From Cellulomonadaceae bacterium (GTDB lineage: Bacteria; Actinomycetota; Actinomycetes; Actinomycetales; Cellulomonadaceae): a DNA stretch of 8,539 bases. Positions within the stretch are counted from its first letter, which is position 1. Each line of letters opens with the position of its first letter. The notes beneath the pieces are model-generated. The model made no database searches and was not told the origin of the DNA. It saw only the letters and a program-made list of their open reading frames with translations. The stretch is taken from positions 1-8,539 of the forward strand of contig JAITCS010000042.1 of the NCBI GenBank assembly GCA_031282935.1. The letters run 5' to 3'. The position numbers and the translations under genes were made by a program. Of this stretch, positions 1-5,176 are shown in pieces.

Positions 1-107
1 CGCACTCTTGTTTGCCAATTCGCTTCTGTGTTAATTGCGGTGCTCAGCTTAGCGGTGTTCATCTTTACGGTGTTCGGATTGGCGGTGTTTAGGTTTGCGG
101 TGTTCAT
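1..107 (-). CDS. Partial gene after the sugar-binding lipoprotein, probably an ABC transporter subunit (5' end only)
   Basis: Only the first 35 codons are inside the window and the frame is open to the left edge. The ATG (107-105) overlaps the TGA of the binding-protein gene in an ATGA arrangement, which strongly suggests the same operon and translational coupling. A weak purine stretch, AGGCGGG, lies just upstream. The visible residues are a run of degenerate pentapeptides (NTANL, NTANP, NTVKM, NTAKL, STAIN) followed by a hydrophilic segment containing NWQTRV. No domain is visible yet. Permease or ATPase is inferred only from the usual gene order after a ribose-type binding protein. A second ATG lies at codon 16, inside the repeats, so the true start could be internal. 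Confidence 0.6.
   Translation of the reverse strand, partial: MNTANLNTANPNTVKMNTAKLSTAINTEANWQTRV
30..104 (-). repeat. 15-bp in-frame tandem repeat, about five copies
   Basis: On the minus strand five 15-nt units follow the ATG. Each of the first four begins AACACCG and the fifth begins AGCACCG. They encode N/S-T-A/V-x-x pentapeptides. The copies differ at both synonymous and non-synonymous positions, so the array is old or degenerate rather than a fresh slippage product. Confidence 0.75.
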
Positions 108-1102
108 CGCGTGCCCGCCTGCGCATACTGTAAAATCTGGGCAGCGTTAGTGTTATCCACAATGGCCGGGCCAGAATAAATGGCCTCACCGCCCCCGATA
201 ACGTTGCCGTTTATCGCCCGCAAATACAACGCGGTCACCGCCAAAAACCCTTGCACGTAAGGTTGCTGATCAATCGCAAACGCTATCGAACCGTTAAGAA
301 TATCTTGCAAAACATTCGTTGATAAATCAAACGTCGCCACAATCGCACTACTGCCCGCCGAGGTCGCCGCCGCCGCAGCCTGCACCCCCACTGCGCCCTG
401 CAACGCCAACACTGCGGTTATCGAAGGGTCGGACTGCACACTCGCGGTGATGGTCGAAGCGACCGCCGTGGGGTTCCCGCCGTCCACCTGCAACGTCGTC
501 ATCGTGCCGCCCATGGCCGTCGCTGCCGCCGCGCACCGCTGCTGCAGCCCGATGTTGCCCGGCTCGTGAATTACGCAAATCGCGTGCGTCGCCCCCGCCT
601 GCGCCAGCCGCGCGCCCGCCGCAGCCCCCGCGATTGCCTCACTCTGCCCGATGTGCGTGATCGCGCCCAAGCCCTGCCACGCCTCCAACCCCGAATTGAT
701 CGAAACCACGGGGATGCCCGCCGCAACCGCCAACTGCACGGCCGTGGCCAAACCGTCGGGGTTCGCCAACGACACCACAATGCCGTCCACCCCCGCCGCC
801 ACCGCCTGATTAATCAGAAGCGACTGGTTGCCGGGGTCGGAATCGGAGGCCCACTGCACCGTGACCCCGTAATCCGCGCCAGCCTGCACCGCGCCGGACT
901 GCACTCGGTCCCAGAACTCGTCACCCGCGCTGGCGTGCGTGATGACCGCGAAATTCAGGTTCTCCACATCAAAATCGCGCGGCGGGATGGCGTTAGTGCC
1001 AGAAACATCGGGCAGGCTGCACGCGGTGGTGCCCCAAAGCAACGCGCCCGCTATCGCACCCGAAAGGGCAGCCGAAAGTGCCCGACGACACACTTTGCGC
1101 AC
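104..1102 (-). CDS. Sugar ABC transporter substrate-binding lipoprotein (Peripla_BP_4 / ribose type)
   Basis: This protein would capture a sugar or sugar-like ligand outside the membrane and pass it to an ABC permease. I start it at the GTG at 1102 (332 aa) because AAGGAG lies 6 nt upstream and the next residues form a lipoprotein signal: VRKVCRR, a hydrophobic stretch (about residues 8-24), then TTAC with Cys28 as the lipid-modified residue. The -3 residue of the lipobox is Thr, which is a little unusual. The mature part has the two-lobe periplasmic-binding fold: NFAVITHASAGDEFW (50-64), VDGIVVSLANPDGL (105-118), AGIPVVSINSG (128-138), VIHEPGNIGLQQRC (177-190) and FAIDQQPYVQGFLAV (275-289). 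The frame stays open 112 codons further upstream, but that part lies antisense to the repeat-rich start of the divergent gene. The ligand cannot be named from sequence. Confidence 0.88.
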   Translation of the reverse strand: MRKVCRRALSAALSGAIAGALLWGTTACSLPDVSGTNAIPPRDFDVENLNFAVITHASAGDEFWDRVQSGAVQAGADYGVTVQWASDSDPGNQSLLINQAVAAGVDGIVVSLANPDGLATAVQLAVAAGIPVVSINSGLEAWQGLGAITHIGQSEAIAGAAAGARLAQAGATHAICVIHEPGNIGLQQRCAAAATAMGGTMTTLQVDGGNPTAVASTITASVQSDPSITAVLALQGAVGVQAAAAATSAGSSAIVATFDLSTNVLQDILNGSIAFAIDQQPYVQGFLAVTALYLRAINGNVIGGGEAIYSGPAIVDNTNAAQILQYAQAGTR

Positions 1103-1125
1103 GGGCGGCTCCTTAGGGATGGCTG

Positions 1126-1155
1126 CTACTATAGTTACCCTACCGCTATAAGTAG
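1126..1155. promoter_or_regulatory. Overlapping divergent promoter region with inverted repeat
   Basis: In the 78-bp gap between the divergent genes, CTACTATAG (1126-1134) and CTATAAGTAG (1146-1155) form an inverted repeat with one extra base in the right arm. The left arm contains a minus-strand -10 box TATAGT (1133-1128) for the binding-protein gene, giving a leader of about 20 nt. The right arm contains a plus-strand -10 box TATAAG (1147-1152) for the phosphotransferase, giving a leader of about 22 nt. Each -35 region would fall on the other promoter's -10. Neither -35 matches TTGACA well. The arrangement could also be a repressor operator. The motifs are visible; the function is inferred. 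Confidence 0.45.
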
Positions 1156-1180
1156 GCAAACCACAGAAAGGCGCCGCCAA

Positions 1181-2101
1181 ATGGACGAAAATACGCCGCC
1201 CTTCTTGAGTGGGCCGCCTTCCGTGAGCGGGCCGCCATTCTTGAGTGGGCCGCCTTCCGTGAGCGGGCCGCCGTTCTTGAGTGGGCCGCCCACCGAAGAG
1301 GTGCGCACCCCGTACTTGGTCCGCGAGTGCCTCAACGACGACGACGAAGTGCGCGCGGTCTGGCGCAACGAAATGGGCGGCATAACCTTCAGAGCCAAAC
1401 CGGGGCGCGCCACGCCATGCAGCCCCGAATACTTCCAAGCGGGCGCCGTGCGTTTCGTCAAATACTCGCCCCCGGAGGCCAGCGCGGTGTTACCGCTGTC
1501 GCGCGAGGCGGAGCGGATGAAGTGGGCGCGCCCGTTCACGCCCGTGCCGCAGGTGCTCGATTACGTTTTGGCTGATGACGGCTCCGAGGTGTTGGTGACC
1601 TCGCAAATAATTGGTCGTCCGGCGGTACACCCCTACTGGAAAGGGCACCGCGCGGAGGCAGCGAGCGTGATCGGGGAGGGCCTGCGGGATTTGCACGAGG
1701 CGTTGCCGGTGGACGAGTGTCCGTTCACTTGGTCCATCTCGGAGCGGCTAGAGCGGCTTTCTGGCGGTGGGTTGCCTGGCGCTGGGTTGCCGGCCTCTGA
1801 GGTGGAAACGCTGCTCGCCGAGGCGCCCGAACTTGACCTTGTGGTGTGCCACGGGGACGCCTGCGCCCCGAACACCTTGATTACCAATTTCGGCCACCTC
1901 GCCGGGCATGTTGATCTGGGTGAACTGGGCGTGGCCGACCGGTGGGCCGACTTGGCGGTGGCCGCGATGAGTGTCACCTGGAACTTCGGCGCCGGGTACG
2001 AGCATTTGGTTTATCAAGGTTACGGAATTGAGCCGGATCAGGCCAAGATTGACTATTATCGGCGGCTCTGGCAAGCGGGCGACATGGCCCGCTCCGAGTA
2101 G
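1181..2101 (+). CDS. APH(3')-like phosphotransferase with Pro-rich repeat N-terminus
   Basis: A kinase-fold small-molecule phosphotransferase related to aminoglycoside 3'-phosphotransferases (306 aa; the family is usually about 260-270). The ATG at 1181 has AGAAAGG upstream. Residues 6-37 are PPFLSG/PPSVSG repeats with no counterpart in the family. The catalytic core is present: FVKY (K94, likely ATP-binding lysine), EAERMKW (109-115), CHGDACAPNTL (Brenner motif, D226 catalytic base, N231 Mg ligand), and HVDLGELGVADRWADLAV (D245 Mg ligand). The tail YYRRLWQAGDMARSE lacks the D-E-F-F ending typical of true APH(3') enzymes, which contributes to aminoglycoside binding. The substrate is therefore uncertain, and resistance should not be assumed. 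A short GGGLPGAGLP repeat (196-205) sits before the catalytic loop. The gene is divergent from the sugar-binding protein and possibly shares regulation with it. Confidence 0.85.
   Translation: MDENTPPFLSGPPSVSGPPFLSGPPSVSGPPFLSGPPTEEVRTPYLVRECLNDDDEVRAVWRNEMGGITFRAKPGRATPCSPEYFQAGAVRFVKYSPPEASAVLPLSREAERMKWARPFTPVPQVLDYVLADDGSEVLVTSQIIGRPAVHPYWKGHRAEAASVIGEGLRDLHEALPVDECPFTWSISERLERLSGGGLPGAGLPASEVETLLAEAPELDLVVCHGDACAPNTLITNFGHLAGHVDLGELGVADRWADLAVAAMSVTWNFGAGYEHLVYQGYGIEPDQAKIDYYRRLWQAGDMARSE
1196..1291 (+). repeat. 18/36-bp in-frame tandem repeat in the phosphotransferase gene
   Basis: Two full 36-bp copies (1196-1231 and 1232-1267) and a 24-bp partial copy (1268-1291) encode alternating PPFLSG and PPSVSG. 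The 36-bp copies differ essentially only at the third base of the second proline codon (CCC, CCA, CCG). Each 36-bp unit is itself two related 18-bp halves. Such near-identity suggests recent or ongoing expansion and possible length variation between strains. Confidence 0.85.
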
Positions 2102-2110
2102 CGTTTGGCT

Positions 2111-2140
2111 TAGTTCGCCTTGGTTCGCCTTAGTTCGCCT
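2111..2140. repeat. 10-bp tandem repeat, three copies
   Basis: TAGTTCGCCT, TGGTTCGCCT and TAGTTCGCCT follow one another directly after the stop codon of the phosphotransferase gene. They are intergenic, between two convergent genes. No function is evident, though the last copy feeds into the GC-rich hairpin that follows. Confidence 0.8.
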
Positions 2141-2153
2141 TGCGGAAGCAGGC
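2137..2153. terminator. Possible hairpin between convergent genes
   Basis: GCCT-T-GC, a GGAA loop, and GC-AGGC can fold into a six-pair GC-rich stem with one bulged T (2141). It lies in the 64-bp gap where the rightward phosphotransferase and leftward VOC genes meet. There is no T-tract on either side, so termination activity is a guess. Confidence 0.3.
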
Positions 2154-2165
2154 CGAGGCGCTGGG

Positions 2166-2615
2166 CTAGAGTTCGTCCCAGGGGACATCTTCGGTGAGCA
2201 TCAGGATGATGTTGCCTGGAGCGAGCACATAAGCCACCCAGAATGCGTCGAATCGTTCAATGCCGGGGCTGATGAGTTTGCCGCCCAGGGAAACTGCGAG
2301 GTCAACAGTTTCGGCGAGGTTCTCGGTGAGCAGGCCCACCATGCGGAAGCCAGGCCTAAGAATTGTGGGGTCGGCTTGGGGTGATAACTGAATAGCCGAA
2401 TTGTATTTCAGCAGTTCGATGTGGGTTTCGGCCGCAGGGGATTGCAGCAACGTGATTTCGACTTCGGCGCCCTTGGTTTTTGTCACGTGTTCCAGCCAAG
2501 GGCCGGAGCGGGTCGCAGAACTTTGCCAGATGAACCCCAAGCCGAGAAAAAAGGACAGCACCTCGTCAAGATCATCCACAACTATCCCGATGCAATCGAG
2601 TCGAAGCAAGCCCAT
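2166..2615 (-). CDS. VOC (glyoxalase/bleomycin-resistance fold) protein
   Basis: A single VOC-superfamily protein of 149 aa, two beta-alpha-beta-beta-beta modules. Module one starts LDCIGIVVDDLD (6-17), with FFLGLGF (22-28) and HIELLKY (65-71). Module two starts GFRMVGLLTENL (89-100) and ends GNIILMLTED (134-143). This layout recalls methylmalonyl-CoA epimerase and glyoxalase I relatives. Of the four usual metal ligands (His, Glu, His, Glu), only Glu67 is clearly kept: the first His is Cys8, the second module has Arg/Met where His is expected, and the final Glu position reads Ile/Leu. It may therefore be a binding protein or a non-metal variant. The start is ATG 2615, with a -10-like TATAGT exactly 6 nt upstream and no Shine-Dalgarno. 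It stands alone, convergent with the phosphotransferase. Confidence 0.8.
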   Translation of the reverse strand: MGLLRLDCIGIVVDDLDEVLSFFLGLGFIWQSSATRSGPWLEHVTKTKGAEVEITLLQSPAAETHIELLKYNSAIQLSPQADPTILRPGFRMVGLLTENLAETVDLAVSLGGKLISPGIERFDAFWVAYVLAPGNIILMLTEDVPWDEL

Positions 2616-2621
2616 AGCTCA

Positions 2622-2627
2622 ACTATA
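2622..2627 (-). promoter_or_regulatory. -10 box of the VOC gene, leaderless type
   Basis: TATAGT is followed by six bases and then ATG, which would put transcription initiation on or next to the start codon. No good -35 is visible 16-18 bp upstream. Confidence 0.5.
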
Positions 2628-2672
2628 CCCGCGCCCAAGCGAATAATGTCGTAGCGACGCCGCGCCACCTGT

Positions 2673-2701
2673 TTGGATTCTGGCTCTCCGTGCACTAATC
2701 T
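2673..2701 (+). promoter_or_regulatory. Promoter of the tRNA-Arg gene
   Basis: TTGGAT (2673-2678) and TAATCT (2696-2701) are separated by exactly 17 bp, a good housekeeping-sigma layout. The predicted start near 2708 leaves only a few bases before the mature tRNA 5' end at 2712. Confidence 0.65.
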
Positions 2702-2711
2702 GTACCAAGTC

Positions 2712-2784
2712 GCGCCCGTAGCTCAGTGGATAGAGCGCTTGCCTCCGGAGCAAGAGGTCGAAGGTTCGAATCCTTTCGGGCGCA
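2712..2784 (+). tRNA. tRNA-Arg, anticodon CCG
   Basis: A complete 73-nt cloverleaf. Acceptor GCGCCCG (2712-2718) pairs with CGGGCGC (2777-2783), with discriminator A2784. D stem GCTC/GAGC (2721-2724/2733-2736). Anticodon stem CTTGC/GCAAG (2738-2742/2750-2754) around loop CTCCGGA, giving anticodon CCG at 2745-2747, which reads the CGG arginine codon. T arm GAAGG-TTCGAAT-CCTTT (2760-2776), with one G-U pair. The 3' CCA is not encoded. This is a monocistronic tRNA between two leftward genes. Confidence 0.97.
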
Positions 2785-2802
2785 CAAGATGAAGCAGCCG
2801 GT

Positions 2803-2821
2803 GGCTTGGGATACGCAAGCC
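2803..2821. terminator. Possible hairpin downstream of the tRNA
   Basis: GGCTTG (2803-2808) and CAAGCC (2816-2821) are perfect complements around a 7-nt loop, 18 nt after the tRNA and about 40 nt beyond the stop of the leftward kinase gene. There is no T-tract. It could end either transcript, or be chance. Confidence 0.35.
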
Positions 2822-2862
2822 GGGAATGTCTGCCCGTGACCGCAGCGCTGTGGGGTTATTGC

Positions 2863-3792
2863 TCAATTTTGGGCGAAACGCGTCAAATCTGTCGCGGTGA
2901 CGAGGTGGTAATTTGTGCCGCGATGGCTCGCCGAATACGACGCGGCGATGGCAGCGCGGCGGCCCGCCTTGGCTGGAGAATGCCCGCTCAGCCACTCGGT
3001 CATAAATGTTGCCGTAAATGAATCCCCAGCGCCATTGGTGTCTATTATCTGGTAATCCGGTAGCGTAATTGCAGGTACATGAATTGGGGTTAGTGGCGCT
3101 GATTGTGGTGCGGCGCCAGATGGGTCTCTTTCATAGATAAGGGCGCCTTTACTTCCTTGCGTAATTATTACCAACCGTGCAATTCCGTGAGCAAAGATAT
3201 TCGCTGCCATATCATCAGGGCTGCTTATGTTCGCGGCAGAACAAAACACTACATCCGCATTGTATGCAAATTCTTTATGATGCTCGTCAATTCCATCCCA
3301 ATCCTGCACATCGGTCGAAGTCAGAACACCTTGCGCTCGCGCATCTCGCAATGCCAAACGTGCCCAATTCACAATCACGATATGCGCCCAATCAACATTA
3401 TTGAGCAGGTTTCGCCATAAAGTTGAATCGGGCATAAGCTCATAATCATGTCGAGGATCATGTAATGAAAGACGACCGCCATCGCTTCGAACTAGGTTCA
3501 CACTTCGGCGAGTTCCAGCAGGGTCAATAGCGGCAACTAAATCCACCCCTCGATCCGCGAGTTCCTTATTGGCAAATTGGCCGAAAGAATCGTCACCAAT
3601 AATGTCAGCCGCAAACACTTTACACCCTAATGCCGCCGCTTGTAGTGCGACGCCACTGCCCGCGTGGCCGAGCGAAAGATTGGCAATTTGGGGCACAAAA
3701 ATAGTGTCAGCATTTGGGAGTGGCCATTGTCCGTCATATAACGAAACATTAATATCTACCCCAATGCCGCCAACCACAAGCGCTCGAATCAC
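2863..3792 (-). CDS. PfkB-family carbohydrate/nucleoside kinase
   Basis: A ribokinase-fold ATP-dependent kinase (309 aa, normal family length) that phosphorylates a sugar or nucleoside; the substrate is not deducible. The N-terminus VVGGIGVDIN (6-15), the glycine-rich GHAGSGVALQAAALG (42-56) and DIIGDDSFG (63-71) match the first PfkB signature. The second signature, DTNGAGDSFTATF (251-263), holds the anion hole and catalytic base D257. ITQGSKGALIY (210-220) is the usual strand before the ATP site. The GTG start at 3792 has TAGGCT 6 nt upstream and no Shine-Dalgarno. The gene follows the aldo/keto reductase after a 28-bp gap, so it may be co-transcribed, or transcribed from its own promoter, or both. 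It is more AT-rich than neighbouring genes (for example 23 G+C in bases 3241-3300), which may indicate separate acquisition. Confidence 0.88.
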   Translation of the reverse strand: MIRALVVGGIGVDINVSLYDGQWPLPNADTIFVPQIANLSLGHAGSGVALQAAALGCKVFAADIIGDDSFGQFANKELADRGVDLVAAIDPAGTRRSVNLVRSDGGRLSLHDPRHDYELMPDSTLWRNLLNNVDWAHIVIVNWARLALRDARAQGVLTSTDVQDWDGIDEHHKEFAYNADVVFCSAANISSPDDMAANIFAHGIARLVIITQGSKGALIYERDPSGAAPQSAPLTPIHVPAITLPDYQIIDTNGAGDSFTATFMTEWLSGHSPAKAGRRAAIAASYSASHRGTNYHLVTATDLTRFAQN

Positions 3793-3798
3793 AAATCT

Positions 3799-3804
3799 AG
3801 CCTA
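3799..3804 (-). promoter_or_regulatory. -10-like box before the PfkB kinase
   Basis: TAGGCT followed by six bases and GTG is the same geometry as at the VOC and phosphatase genes. It lies in the 28-bp gap after the reductase stop codon. No convincing -35 is visible, so it may equally be chance within an operon. Confidence 0.35.
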
Positions 3805-3820
3805 ACATTTCTGAGTGCTG

Positions 3821-4696
3821 TTAGGGGTTTTTGATCGCGGAGAGGCGTGCCACCTGCTCGGAGGTTAGTAGCAGGTCAGCAGCTTTAGCCGAATCGGTAA
3901 TTGATGCGGGGCGCGAGGCTCCTGGGATAGGGATTACCCGAGGTGAAAGCGCTAACTCCCATGCCAGCGTGACTTGGAAAGGTGAAACTCCGTGAGCTGC
4001 AGCGATATCCAAGAAAGGCTCATATTCGGCGCCCAATTCGCCGCTGCGGGCACGTGTTATCCCGCCGAGCGGGCTCCAGGGCAAGAAAGCCAAATCCATT
4101 TCGTCACAGGTTTCAAGTTCCGGCCAAGTCTTTAAATGAACTGGTGAGAATTGGTTTTGCACCGATACTAGCCTGCCGCCTAAAATCTCTTGTGCTAAGC
4201 GAATTTGCTCCGGGTTTGCGTTAGAAACGCCAGCCATTTCGATAATGCCATCGTCCAGTAACTCTTTAATTGCGCCAATAGAATCTGCATAAGCAACTTT
4301 GGGGTCTGGCCGATGGAATTGGTATAAGCCAATGGTGTCCACGCCGAGTCGCTGCGCCGAGGCTTTAGCGGCTTCGATCAGATATGCCGGGTCACCATTT
4401 TGCGTCCAAGAGCCGTCGCCGGGGCGCAGGTGGCCGCCCTTGGTCGCTACCAGCACCACGTCCTGGGAAACGCCAGCCTGGCGGAGTGCCTTAGCAATCA
4501 GCGCCTCATTGTGGCCTACCTCGTTCGCGTCGCGGTGGTAGGCGTCGGCGGTGTCAATGAATGTGATGCCAGCGTCAAGAGCGGCATGAATGGTGGCGAT
4601 GGATTGGGATTCGTCCGGGCGGCCCCCAATGGACATGGGCATCCCACCCAATCCGATTGCGCTGACCGTGCGGTGACCGATTTTCCGTTGCTGCAT
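3821..4696 (-). CDS. Aldo/keto reductase
   Basis: A cytosolic NAD(P)H-dependent oxidoreductase acting on carbonyl compounds (291 aa). The AKR catalytic tetrad is complete: D48 and Y53 in FIDTADAY, K86 in VATKGG, and H128 in LYQFHRPD. Other family marks are SAIGLGGMPMS (12-22), GVSNANPEQI (156-165), QNQFSP (180-185), LPWSPLGG (205-212) and the cofactor-phosphate segment VIPIPGASRPASI (254-266). It has the layout of the short AKR class related to pyridoxal reductase and sugar-aldehyde reductases. I start it at ATG 4696. No Shine-Dalgarno is present, and TAACAT lies 8 nt upstream. The PfkB kinase follows directly, suggesting a small carbohydrate module, but the shared substrate is unknown. Confidence 0.9.
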   Translation of the reverse strand: MQQRKIGHRTVSAIGLGGMPMSIGGRPDESQSIATIHAALDAGITFIDTADAYHRDANEVGHNEALIAKALRQAGVSQDVVLVATKGGHLRPGDGSWTQNGDPAYLIEAAKASAQRLGVDTIGLYQFHRPDPKVAYADSIGAIKELLDDGIIEMAGVSNANPEQIRLAQEILGGRLVSVQNQFSPVHLKTWPELETCDEMDLAFLPWSPLGGITRARSGELGAEYEPFLDIAAAHGVSPFQVTLAWELALSPRVIPIPGASRPASITDSAKAADLLLTSEQVARLSAIKNP

Positions 4697-4704
4697 AGTC
4701 GGTT

Positions 4705-4710
4705 ATGTTA
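4705..4710 (-). promoter_or_regulatory. -10-like box before the aldo/keto reductase
   Basis: TAACAT is separated by eight bases from the ATG. With no ribosome binding site in between, a leaderless or near-leaderless transcript is plausible. No -35 was recognised. Confidence 0.35.
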
Positions 4711-4766
4711 GGTGATTGGCGCGTTGTAACGTTTCGATTTGGCGCTGTTTGAGCCAGAACCTGGCC

Positions 4767-4783
4767 CGCCTTTCGAAAAGGCG
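4767..4783. repeat. 7-bp perfect inverted repeat with 3-nt centre
   Basis: CGCCTTT, CGA, AAAGGCG. It lies between the divergent reductase and nuclease genes. It could be an operator or a tight hairpin. No second copy was noticed in the window. Confidence 0.55.
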
Positions 4784-5147
4784 CAACAACTCCCGAATTG
4801 ACGGATGTCAGGCTAACCCAAGCTCATTGCCGTGTTGCAGGACCCGCCCGGAATCGGCACGGTACAAGCGTTTAGTCCCAGCACCCTTGATATGCTGAAC
4901 CACAGTATCGCGGCACCGAACGGGAGATGTGATGACTGACCTTATGCTTACTGCTCAGCGAACCGTAATGCCAACAGATGAAACCATTGAAGCTGACATC
5001 GTTCGCCAGGCTTCCAGGTTAATTGTAGAGGGGCAAGATGCCGCTTCAAGGCATGCCAACTACGCACTCACCTTGACCTACTGGAAAGTGGGGGGTCTAG
5101 TTGGGGATGTAATAATTGGAGCGGGCAGAGCTGATTATGGTCAGCAG

Positions 5148-5172
5148 ATTGTCGCCGCAGTGGGGCGACAAT
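5148..5172. repeat. 9-bp perfect inverted repeat at the nuclease deletion junction
   Basis: ATTGTCGCC (5148-5156) and GGCGACAAT (5164-5172) flank a 7-nt loop. It falls exactly where the conserved N-terminal-domain segment is missing, so a hairpin may have promoted the deletion or been created by it. Confidence 0.7.
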
Positions 5173-5176
5173 TAAG

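Larger units (their letters stand above)
4697..4928. other. 232-bp intergenic region with possible gene remnant
   Basis: No convincing intact gene is present. Read leftward, one frame gives a protein-like stretch with GTKRLYRADSGRVLQ, a TGA stop, then in the same frame SIRELLRLFERRARFWLKQ, ending at a TAA just before the reductase promoter. This may be the debris of a gene, or just chance openness. The opposite-strand 60-codon frame (4716-4898) shows no recognisable features. A candidate -10 box for the downstream nuclease, TATGCT, lies at 4891-4896. Confidence 0.3.

Noticed and set aside
566..1180. Upstream extension of the phosphotransferase frame by about 205 codons
   Set aside because: The translation is arginine-rich low-quality sequence antisense to the binding-protein gene; the ATG at 1181 has its own ribosome binding site and precedes the recognisable protein.
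1196..1291. CRISPR-like direct repeats
   Set aside because: The units are contiguous and in frame, with no unique spacers and no cas genes; this is a coding minisatellite.
1103..1438. Upstream extension of the binding-protein frame by 112 codons
   Set aside because: It is antisense to the repeat-rich start of the divergent phosphotransferase, and a ribosome binding site plus lipoprotein signal define the GTG at 1102.
2723..2995. Leftward 90-codon frame over the tRNA
   Set aside because: Its RPKGFEPSTSCSGG-like end is the well-known false translation of a tRNA antisense strand, and the rest overlaps the kinase gene.
3801..3823. CTAACA/TGTTAG inverted repeat followed by GGGTTTTT on the plus strand
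   Set aside because: It looks terminator-like, but no rightward gene ends there. The stem is only 6 bp with an 11-nt loop, and it overlaps the reductase stop and kinase promoter.
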